Shown here: positions 16,921 through 24,560 of the stretch, piece after piece | Layout: each line of letters starts with the position of its first letter | Numbering within the stretch: the stretch's first letter is position 1 | Assembly: GCF_009937975.1 (NCBI RefSeq) | Contig: NZ_AP018441.1 | Location: 2,852,001-2,916,000 of the forward strand | Direction: 5' to 3' | Length of the DNA: 64,000 nucleotides | Source of the DNA: Undibacterium sp. YM2 | Lineage (GTDB): Bacteria > Pseudomonadota > Gammaproteobacteria > Burkholderiales > Burkholderiaceae_D | Translations under genes and position numbers: made by a program | Notes under the pieces: generated by a model | What the model was told of the DNA's origin: nothing | The model's input: only the letters and a program-made list of their open reading frames with translations | Databases searched by the model: none

Positions 16921-19278
16921 TTATTCAAATGAAGGTGGTAATTCACCTGGCTTTATCGCCCATTTTTTATTGGCTTCCCTGCCAAGTTTAAAATCCAGGT
17001 TCAGCTTACCGTCCAAGGCAGTTTCATCGAGCCAGGATTTCGTCAATGATTTGCCGTTCAAGGTCAGGCTTTGCACGTATTTAAATTGCGTGCCAGTCTG
17101 ATCTGTATTGATGGTCAATGGTCCTTGTTTTCGTTGAACCACGATTTTCTTGAAAGTCGGGCTGGCAATCAGTAATTCTGCCCGGCCTGGGTATTGTGGA
17201 TACAAGCCCATCGCTGCCCATACATACCATGCAGACATCTGACCCAGGTCATCGTTGCCAGGTATGCCGTCAGGGCGATTGTGCCAAAGCTGCCCTAACA
17301 CTTCGCGTACCACTTCCTGGGTTTTCCAGGGTTGCGCGGCATAAGAATATAGCCAGGCTGCGCCAATCGAGGGTTCATTATCCATTTCCGAATGATGTGC
17401 GCCAGAGACAGTCAGTGTCCATGCGCCAAAATCACTCTTGAAAAATTTATCCAGCCGCTGCGTGGATTTTTCAACGCCGCCCAAGGTCCTGATCAAGCCA
17501 TCAGCATTGAATGGCACCATCCAAAGATACTGCGCACCACTGCCCTCTACCATGCCCTCGTCTGAGGCCGGGTCAAACGCGGCGACGAACTGGCCATCCT
17601 GTTTGCGTTCCTGCAGATAACCAGTGGCAGGATTGAAGTGATTTTTCCAGTTTTGCGCACGGGCCAGGAATTCTTTCTTAGCAGCCTGATCGCCCAATTT
17701 TCCAGCGAATGAGGCCAGCGCAAAGTCGGCACTTGCATATTCCAGTGCATCAGATACCATGCCCCAGCCTGGCGCTGATTGTGGCATATAGCCATACTTT
17801 ATCCATTGATCCAATCCCGGTCGTTGCCCTACACACATGACAGGACAGCCATCTCTGGACAAATCCAGCTTGGTCGGGGTACGCGCCGCCTGAGTGAGTG
17901 AGGTAAAAGCTGTAGCCACATCAAAATCACGCGCGCCAAATGCGTACATGCTGGCAACCGACGCAGTAGCAGGATCACCATTCATAACGCCAGTGGCACC
18001 ATTGTTATGCGTCCAGCGGTCCCACACGCCATTGTTCTGCTGGGCCTGGTTCAATAAAGACTGTGCTATGTCACTGGCGATTTTTGGTTCGATCAGGGCG
18101 ATCAATTGCACTTGTGAGCGGTAGATATCCCAGCCTGAAAAATTGGCATATTGCGCCAATTGGGTAGCCTTTACCTTGTGTGTCTTTTGATCAAAACCTG
18201 CATACTCACCATTGACGTCACTAAAAAGATTAGGATGCAGCAAGGAGTGATATAAGGCAGTATAGAAAATCGTGCGCTGGTCTTTGTCGCCACCTGTCAC
18301 ATCAATTTTGGACAGTTGCTGATTCCAGGCCTGGCGACTTTCTTTTACGACCGTCTCCAGAGATTTTTCTGAAGATATTTCTGCATTCAGATTTTCTGTG
18401 GCATTTGCTACGCTGACATAAGAAATGCCAATCCGTGCTTCAACATTTCTGGCATGACCAAAATCTATCCAGGCACCTGAGCCTTTGTTGAGTTGCGGGA
18501 AGCCTTTATCATCCAGCTCTGTCGCACCTTCTGCTGCTATACCATTGGGAATGATTTTCTCGTTTTGCCAGGTTGCGGTTGCCGCAATTTTTTGGTTAAA
18601 GCGGGCGACGAAATGAATTGTGTAATAAGGCCTGCGTGTCACAGGGTGCAGATATCCGCAAAAATTGCCGCTGCTAACCGAACCGCTGACGGTATTCGTC
18701 GCAGTATCAATTTTCAAATTAGCCGCAAAACTGCCTAACTGCGAATCAGAATTGCGTATCAAAATCGCTGCCTTACCCTGTGAAGGATAGACAAAGCGCG
18801 CAATACCTGCACGCAGGCTTGCACTTAATTCAGTTTGCACGCCATTTTCCATGCGCACTTTGTAGTAACCAGGTTGCACGGTTTCATTTAAATGGGAATA
18901 GCGGCTGGCGTAATGCTCGTCCTTGCTGTCCAGCGACGGTGAAGTGCTGAGCTCTGTTGTGACTGGCATGAACGGTATGTCACCACTGGCACCACGACAA
19001 CCTGTACCTGATAAATGCGTCAGACTGAAGCCACGTATTTTCCTGGCTTCGTATAAATAGCCCCCCGGAGCTGCTGCCTTGTTTTTTTCACCTTTGCTGG
19101 TCTCAGGACTAAAGCTGAACATGCCAAAAGGCATGACTGCCCCTGGAAAAGTATTGCCCAGATTTGTCGTCCCTATCAAGGGATTGACCTCTGCTGCAAG
19201 ATCAGTACCTGCCTTTGCATAAAGTGGTGGCACACAAAGTAACGTAATCGAAGCAAATAAAATGGTAGAACGACGCAT
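16921..19278 (-). CDS. Secreted GH92 alpha-mannosidase (second)
   Basis: About 785 residues from ATG 19278, which starts a good signal peptide (RRSTILFASITLLCVPPLYA); an ATG at 19329 is an unlikely extension. Motifs: 'PLIGTTNLGNTFPGAVMPFG', 'GFSLTHLSGTGCRGASGDIP', 'ANFSGWDIYRSQVQL', 'WIKYGYMPQ', and 'GNDDLGQMSAWYVWAAMGLYP'. It is clearly diverged from the other GH92 in the operon, so the pair probably differs in linkage specificity rather than being a recent duplication. It lies 54 bp after the LacI-type regulator gene on the same strand. Confidence 0.93.
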   Translation of the reverse strand: MRRSTILFASITLLCVPPLYAKAGTDLAAEVNPLIGTTNLGNTFPGAVMPFGMFSFSPETSKGEKNKAAAPGGYLYEARKIRGFSLTHLSGTGCRGASGDIPFMPVTTELSTSPSLDSKDEHYASRYSHLNETVQPGYYKVRMENGVQTELSASLRAGIARFVYPSQGKAAILIRNSDSQLGSFAANLKIDTATNTVSGSVSSGNFCGYLHPVTRRPYYTIHFVARFNQKIAATATWQNEKIIPNGIAAEGATELDDKGFPQLNKGSGAWIDFGHARNVEARIGISYVSVANATENLNAEISSEKSLETVVKESRQAWNQQLSKIDVTGGDKDQRTIFYTALYHSLLHPNLFSDVNGEYAGFDQKTHKVKATQLAQYANFSGWDIYRSQVQLIALIEPKIASDIAQSLLNQAQQNNGVWDRWTHNNGATGVMNGDPATASVASMYAFGARDFDVATAFTSLTQAARTPTKLDLSRDGCPVMCVGQRPGLDQWIKYGYMPQSAPGWGMVSDALEYASADFALASFAGKLGDQAAKKEFLARAQNWKNHFNPATGYLQERKQDGQFVAAFDPASDEGMVEGSGAQYLWMVPFNADGLIRTLGGVEKSTQRLDKFFKSDFGAWTLTVSGAHHSEMDNEPSIGAAWLYSYAAQPWKTQEVVREVLGQLWHNRPDGIPGNDDLGQMSAWYVWAAMGLYPQYPGRAELLIASPTFKKIVVQRKQGPLTINTDQTGTQFKYVQSLTLNGKSLTKSWLDETALDGKLNLDFKLGREANKKWAIKPGELPPSFE

Positions 19279-19332
19279 GATTTTTCCAAAAATTATATGG
19301 CGTTGGTGACTTAGTTCGATGAGGTTCAATCT

Positions 19333-20319
19333 TCAAACAGATTGCACACTGCTGCCCCGTACAATCAATTGCACTGCAAGTGTGATCTCAAGGCTCTCTG
19401 GTTGTGCATTGCGCAGTAGCATGGCCACGCCCTCTGCGCCCAGTCCTTCCTTATCTACGGCAATACTGCTTAAAGTTGGGTGGGCTCTCGCTGCGGCCCG
19501 GATATCGTCAAAACCGACAATGGCGATATCTTCAGGGACCTTCAATCCCATATCCAGACAAGCAGTCATCGCAGTCAGGGCAGTATTGTCGTTGTAGCAA
19601 AAGAGAGCATCTGGTGGCTCGGACATGGACAACAAATCCGTCACTGCCTGCCTGACTATTTTTTCTTCTTCAGCCTGATGCGGAATCGCAATTTCATATT
19701 CTGGATTGGCCAGCATTTTTGCGTCAAACAAGGCCTTGCGAAAACCATGGATACGCTCTTGTATGCTGTAGTGCGCGTGCGGACCGCTTAACATGGCTAT
19801 ACGCTTGCGTCCGGTGTTGATCAAATGTTGCGTGGCTAAATAACCGCCCAGACGATTATTCGGGTTAATTGAGGCATAACCGGCCAGATGCATATCAATC
19901 AGCACCAAGGGTTTTCCTGAAGTGCGTATCGCCTGCAATAATTCTGCTTCGAAAAATCCCGCACACACAATGGCGTCCGGCTGATGAACCCTGATTTGCT
20001 CCATCACTGGCTCAGCCGGGCCCACGGCGACAAATGACAATGCAATGCCGGCTCGTCTGCAGGCAGCTTCTGCCCCGTGCAAAACGATGGAATAAAATGG
20101 GCTGCTCGACAAATTATTGTGCTGCCTGTGCAATAGAAAAGCGATACGTCGTATGCGTCCATGCTTTAACTTTGACAGGTCGTAACCCATTTCTTGCGCA
20201 GCGTTAAAAACCAGGGCGCGCGTGGCTTCTGTCAAACCAGTCTGGTTTTTGAGCGCACGGGAAATCGTGCCCACTGAAAAACCAGTGGCTTCGGCCAGGT
20301 CGCGTATGGTTATGCCCAT
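19333..20319 (-). CDS. LacI-family regulator of the mannan operon
   Basis: 328 residues. The N-terminal LacI helix-turn-helix is 'ITIRDLAEATGFSVGTISRA' (about residues 3-22) with hinge 'LTEATRALVFNAAQEMGYDL'. It is followed by a periplasmic-binding-protein-like sugar domain ('IVGFDDIRAAARAHPTLSSI'). It is the first gene of the seven-gene operon and probably represses it until mannose or a manno-oligosaccharide binds. A candidate operator lies about 130 bp upstream. Confidence 0.92.
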   Translation of the reverse strand: MGITIRDLAEATGFSVGTISRALKNQTGLTEATRALVFNAAQEMGYDLSKLKHGRIRRIAFLLHRQHNNLSSSPFYSIVLHGAEAACRRAGIALSFVAVGPAEPVMEQIRVHQPDAIVCAGFFEAELLQAIRTSGKPLVLIDMHLAGYASINPNNRLGGYLATQHLINTGRKRIAMLSGPHAHYSIQERIHGFRKALFDAKMLANPEYEIAIPHQAEEEKIVRQAVTDLLSMSEPPDALFCYNDNTALTAMTACLDMGLKVPEDIAIVGFDDIRAAARAHPTLSSIAVDKEGLGAEGVAMLLRNAQPESLEITLAVQLIVRGSSVQSV

Positions 20320-20446
20320 GCTGATAGAGGAAAAAACAAAGTCATCATAATCTGCTAAACAAATTTAAGAAATTGCTGTAAAAACGGTATTTGATGGTAG
20401 CTTTGTCTTGAAAAATCGGTCAATCAATGTCTGATTGCGACTTTTA

Positions 20447-20466
20447 GTTTAGTTAGTTTACTAAAC
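20447..20466. promoter_or_regulatory. Candidate operator upstream of the LacI-type gene
   Basis: GTTTAG (20447-20452) and CTAAAC (20461-20466) form an inverted repeat, with inner arms TTAGT and ACTAA around TT (20453-20464). It lies upstream of the LacI-family gene, consistent with autoregulation of the mannan operon. The classical central CG of LacI operators is absent, so another binding protein is possible. Confidence 0.45.
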
Positions 20467-20619
20467 AATAATGATGGTTTTCAACAACGCTTTGTTGTTG
20501 CTAAGAGTCTTTGAAGTCGTGTAGTTGCAGCGCTTCATACCATGCACAACGATATGCCACGAAGCGCTTAGTCAGGTTGCAGGAAAACCTACTGCTTGGT
20601 CAGATGCTTTAGCGCTTTT

Positions 20620-21468
20620 TCAGTACACGCTCACCTGATAATTTTTATTATAGAAGTGCCCTGAACCAGATTTCACTTCAGTTCCTGCCTCTACCGTCAT
20701 CACATAGTAGGTGCTCTTGAATACATCGGCCCTCCTGCGCGCTGCTTCTGCAAAAAAAAATTTCAGGTTTTTATTGAAGTAACGGGCATTCACCCGTTTT
20801 CGAAATTGCATGACTGGCCAGCTATTGCCGTTGGACGTCATGGTCGCTTGCCAGACATCCCAGGTTTCGCCATCGAGCACAAAGCTGGCAGCGTCTTTGA
20901 CACCCCAACCCGCGGTCTGCGAGTTAGCAGAGGAGTCAGGTATGACCATGATTTCTCCTTTCAGGTAACTCGTATTCCAGATGTTGGATGAATGAAAGAA
21001 GACGTCAATGGCATGGTTGTAGGTGCCAACAATATTGCCCGTTCCATCGTAGCCCGCTGTGGCAAAGCTCCATAGCACATCGACATTTTTTGTATTGGCG
21101 CCAAACTGATAAGGCAAACCAGACGTGGCCGGATTATTCTGACTATTGCTGGCCCCCCGGCGTATGCTTGGGTATGACTTGACTGTACTTGTATCACCGC
21201 CAAATCCCGTCCATTTATAACCCGCCCCATCCATGGTACTGGTTGAATTGGTGAAGATGGTTTCAGACCAGTTCGTACCTGCGCCGCTGATACCCCACAG
21301 ATTTGTAGAGAGATCATACTGATCTACATAAATGTGCTTGTTGCTTGCGTCGGCAGGGTTGGCCGAGGCGGATGCTGCCTGCGCCTGATGGCAGAAGCTA
21401 AGCCCCAGCAGCAATCCGGTTATAAGCAGTCTAACCTTCGCGAGATTCAAGTTTCTTGTCTTAATCAT
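20620..21468 (-). CDS. Secreted GH12 endo-beta-1,4-glucanase / xyloglucanase
   Basis: About 282 residues. Start chosen at ATG 21468, which has GGAGA eight bases upstream and opens a signal peptide (VRLLITGLLLGLSFCHQAQA). GH12 beta-jelly-roll features: 'NLWGISGAGTNWSETIF', 'KSYPSIRRG', 'HAIDVFFHSSN', the nucleophile Glu in 'LKGEIMVIPD', and the C-terminal acid/base block 'MTVEAGTEVKSGSGHFYNKN'. Both catalytic Glu positions appear kept. It stands alone, not in an evident operon, and acts outside the cell on beta-glucan or xyloglucan. Confidence 0.75.
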   Translation of the reverse strand: MIKTRNLNLAKVRLLITGLLLGLSFCHQAQAASASANPADASNKHIYVDQYDLSTNLWGISGAGTNWSETIFTNSTSTMDGAGYKWTGFGGDTSTVKSYPSIRRGASNSQNNPATSGLPYQFGANTKNVDVLWSFATAGYDGTGNIVGTYNHAIDVFFHSSNIWNTSYLKGEIMVIPDSSANSQTAGWGVKDAASFVLDGETWDVWQATMTSNGNSWPVMQFRKRVNARYFNKNLKFFFAEAARRRADVFKSTYYVMTVEAGTEVKSGSGHFYNKNYQVSVY

Positions 21469-21629
21469 TATTGTCTCCATTTTTTTATGTTGATTGAATT
21501 CGATGATGATCGAATTTGATGAACGAATTTGACACACGGGGTATTCCATGGCAAATGTCGATGGCGGCCCGCGTACGCCGCTGGCACCAGAGCAAAGCTG
21601 AGTGGTCGTGAGTGTTGCATCAATTCACC

Positions 21630-22628
21630 TCAGCTTTTACGCATCCAGATAACAGCGGTAGTTAAAACGTCATCTCGCTCCTGGATGTCAGGGAAACGCC
21701 CTCCTGTCTTGCGCCTGATAAGAGCTCTCGAAGACAAGCTCATGCGGCCCAGTCTGATCTGCTGTTCCACGAGGAAATAGTCACTTTTTACATCCAGGAA
21801 AGTGTCCTTCACCAGCAATGCTTCGTCTGATTGTTGGGGCTGTTGGGATTGTTGCGTTATTTCGGCGCGCTTGCGTATTGCCTGCCGCTGCCGCGCTTGT
21901 GACAGCATCATGGTGTTTTGCTGTGATCCGGTCACGGCGAATAGCAACACTAACGAGGCTGTATTGACATTCAAGGCAGTGGGCTCGGGCAACAGCACGA
22001 TAAACTCCCTGAGGCTGGCCAGTATCTGAGGGGTATATCCGGAAATGGTGACGAGATCATCAATGTGAACGAAGGCGAATATACTTTCACCTGCTGTTCC
22101 TGTCGATTGAGTGGCTGCGATAGCAGTTGCTGTCAGTTCCGCCAGGGCGGTATCTATTTTCAATATCTGAAGCAAGCGCCGGTAATTGCTCACCTGGCCC
22201 TCATTGATCTTGCCACCAGTCGCCAGATTCATAAGGTTGTAGCGGGATTGAGCATCTATGACCCGGATGGTCAGCGCGGCAATGCTTGATTCTGCGTACT
22301 GTAATAATTCATTTAACTTGATTGTGGCATCAGATTTAGCCCAAGCTCCGTCCAGGCTGGTAACGCCATCATTTTCCATCGCATCCAGCCTTAATATCTG
22401 ACGGGTCTTGTCCAGCACGCCTCTTTGCAACATACGCATCCGCTGTTGTTCGAGTTGATTTTCAAGCGACCAGAACTGGATATGTTGTGGCCAGAACATC
22501 CCGCTGACCACAGCAACTGCAAGCGCCGACAGCAATAGTGCAAGTACGACGGCAACTCCTTGCTGGTGAGACCATACCTGATATGAATGGTCGTACGAGT
22601 ATGGGCTGCGATTTCTTTGTGCGGGCAC
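21630..22628 (-). CDS. gspK: Type II secretion minor pseudopilin GspK (orphan)
   Basis: 332 residues from a GTG start at 22628. The prepilin region 'SHQQGVAVVLALLLSALAVA' (cleavage after Gly) is followed by the GspK alpha-domain with 'AESSIAALTIRVIDAQSRYN', a SAM-like helix-hairpin region ('SGYTPQILASLREFIVLLPE') and 'ALNVNTASLVLLFAVTG'. GspK caps the pseudopilus tip with GspI and GspJ. The usual neighbours gspJ and gspL are missing on both sides, so the gene is solitary here. It may complete a T2SS encoded elsewhere, fitting the many secreted hydrolases nearby. No clear Shine-Dalgarno is visible. Confidence 0.8.
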   Translation of the reverse strand: MPAQRNRSPYSYDHSYQVWSHQQGVAVVLALLLSALAVAVVSGMFWPQHIQFWSLENQLEQQRMRMLQRGVLDKTRQILRLDAMENDGVTSLDGAWAKSDATIKLNELLQYAESSIAALTIRVIDAQSRYNLMNLATGGKINEGQVSNYRRLLQILKIDTALAELTATAIAATQSTGTAGESIFAFVHIDDLVTISGYTPQILASLREFIVLLPEPTALNVNTASLVLLFAVTGSQQNTMMLSQARQRQAIRKRAEITQQSQQPQQSDEALLVKDTFLDVKSDYFLVEQQIRLGRMSLSSRALIRRKTGGRFPDIQERDDVLTTAVIWMRKS

Positions 22629-22991
22629 ATAGTTGGCATTCCCATCCCTGGTCTCATGAGTTCATTTATTTTCCAGGTAGTCGCACTCAACAATGGTAGC
22701 GCTACCTATGATGGCATGTCAACTACTTTTCCGTTATTGCGAAATTAGCAGTTAAGCCGCAGTTAAGTAACAGTGCTTGGTAAAGCATTACGCCGGGCCA
22801 ATCCGACTAGTTTTAGTCTGTTAATTTGATCTGAATTGCACTTATAATGCCAAATATACAATGTCATCCGTTGCCGCAAACAGGGAAGGCAGGCGATAAA
22901 TAGAAACCTGACTGGCATGCATTACTAATCAAACACCCTATCGAAGTACGACAACCGTATTGCATCAAAAAAATAAAATAACCGCTTTCAT
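22629..22991. other. Intergenic region without a supported gene
   Basis: 363 bp between gspK (minus) and the small plus-strand ORF. An overlapping minus-strand frame at 22391-22693 is a shadow of gspK. I see no convincing promoter motif or RNA gene. Confidence 0.4.
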
Positions 22992-23192
22992 ATGAATGAA
23001 CTCATCAAAATCACTGACCATCTGATTGCTCTATTTGCAATCTACAAAGACGAAATTTTAGTCCTCAGCCTGACATTAAACATGTGTATGTTATTGATAC
23101 TGTTGATGCATACAACGAGAAAACAAGGACGTACGCAGCAAGATAAAGCCAAAGCTGCGATCTACAATCCCAAACCATTCCGCAAAAACTGA
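22992..23192 (+). CDS. Small single-pass membrane protein, hypothetical
   Basis: 66 residues: an amphipathic N-terminus, one transmembrane helix (about residues 18-39, 'ILVLSLTLNMCMLLILLMH') and a basic Lys/Arg/Gln-rich tail. The charge pattern suggests the tail is cytoplasmic. No strong Shine-Dalgarno precedes the ATG. It lies 165 bp upstream of the HTH/ATPase pair on the same strand and might belong with it. Function unknown; it may not be a gene. Confidence 0.35.
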   Translation: MNELIKITDHLIALFAIYKDEILVLSLTLNMCMLLILLMHTTRKQGRTQQDKAKAAIYNPKPFRKN

Positions 23193-23357
23193 ATGCCCGG
23201 CTGACAGTATGTCAAGTTGATGCGGCGGCCGGCTGACAGCATCAATATCTGCGCCCACGCCGCACGCTGATAAAATGGCGCTCGCAAACAGGCGCATATT
23301 TAATATTTGCTCCCCAAAAATCAATAGCCTTATTTGGCTGATTAAGACAGGCTATTC

Positions 23358-24560
23358 ATGTTTTCAGACACCTTCTCTCATCTGCTATCGCAATACATGC
23401 GCAGGATACGTGCCAGTGCGGCTGGCGTTGCTGCAGAAATTGGACTAAGCCGGGAGTCAGTCAATAACTGGAGAAACGGAACTTCGCTCCCCAGCGCCAG
23501 ATCGCGCGACAGTTTGCATGCGTGCGCGCGTTATCTCAGGCTGACAGAAACTGAAACCAATCTTTTTTTTGCTGCTGCGGGTCTTGCACCTGAATTCCCA
23601 TTACAAAACGAAGAAATCAATGAAACACCGTTTGCGGAATTCATGGATCAATTGTTTGTGCGATTGGCTCAATCTACGCCCTACCCTATCACCCTGCTGC
23701 TGTCGCAAGCGCACTGGGGACAACCTCCATTCAGGGAAAAATTACTGGCCCGCGCACGTGTACAGTACGGTGAAAAAGCGACACTTCATATACAGCCCCC
23801 TTACAGTATCAGCGCCGACAGCAGTGAATATTTTGCGGCTATAGGGCGGCAATGCGGGTTTGAGAATGTCAGTTCAGATTATGAATTTGAAGCGGCACTG
23901 GAACAGAGACTGCAAGCAGGTGAACGCGTATTTTGCCTGGTCAGCCGGTTCGAGCAAGGTACCCCAGTCTTGCGTGAAGCGTTGGCAGGCATCTTGCGCA
24001 GCCTGAGTGAAATGCATGGCGGTCGCCTGCACCTTTTGTTATGCGGCGGTGAGGCGCTGGCCGACCTGAAATACCGCAGCGGCGATTTGTCGCTACTGAA
24101 TATTGCCCAGGTCAGCCATTGGCCAGATGCGGACACAGAAGATTTGCATATCCTCGTCAAGCAACGCTGGCCAGACCATGTCATTGCATCTTCCAGACTG
24201 ACTGCACTGGCATCCATGTGTGGCGGCCATCCGGCGCTCTTTGAAGAAGGTATGCAATGGCTGGTTGATAATCAGGCTTCGATGGAAAACGATGCGGCAG
24301 CATTGCGCACATTTTTAACTCATAGTGCTCGCTTGTGGCAGACCTTTTTGCCGCTGACACAAAATCCAGCTTCTCTGCTGCGTCTGCGCAGCTTGCTTGA
24401 GACTGATGATCTGGGACGGGCTCGTCCCTATCTTCAGGATGAAGATTTGCGCCGCCTTTTTTGGGGAAACCTGATACACGTCCGTGGGCAAGGTGATCAG
24501 GCCCGGCTTTGCTGGCGTTGCGACATTATCCGTGAAGCTGGCTTGATGGTGCTTGAATGA
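23358..24560 (+). CDS. HTH protein with degenerate STAND/AAA-type ATPase domain
   Basis: 400 residues. The N-terminus (about 10-70) is an XRE-like helix-turn-helix: 'ASAAGVAAEIGLSRESVNNW'. The remainder looks like an AAA/STAND ATPase core that has lost its active site: the P-loop position reads 'ITLLLSQAHWGQPPFREKLL' with no GKS/T, and the Walker B position reads 'RVFCLVSRFEQG' with no acidic pair. Still recognisable are a sensor-like strand 'LHLLLCGGEALADL' and the 'CGGHPALFEEGMQWL' segment typical of such ATPases, then a winged-helix-like C-terminus. The gene overlaps the next by ATGA. Inference: a DNA-binding partner controlled by the membrane ATPase. No named family recognised. Confidence 0.7.
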   Translation: MFSDTFSHLLSQYMRRIRASAAGVAAEIGLSRESVNNWRNGTSLPSARSRDSLHACARYLRLTETETNLFFAAAGLAPEFPLQNEEINETPFAEFMDQLFVRLAQSTPYPITLLLSQAHWGQPPFREKLLARARVQYGEKATLHIQPPYSISADSSEYFAAIGRQCGFENVSSDYEFEAALEQRLQAGERVFCLVSRFEQGTPVLREALAGILRSLSEMHGGRLHLLLCGGEALADLKYRSGDLSLLNIAQVSHWPDADTEDLHILVKQRWPDHVIASSRLTALASMCGGHPALFEEGMQWLVDNQASMENDAAALRTFLTHSARLWQTFLPLTQNPASLLRLRSLLETDDLGRARPYLQDEDLRRLFWGNLIHVRGQGDQARLCWRCDIIREAGLMVLE

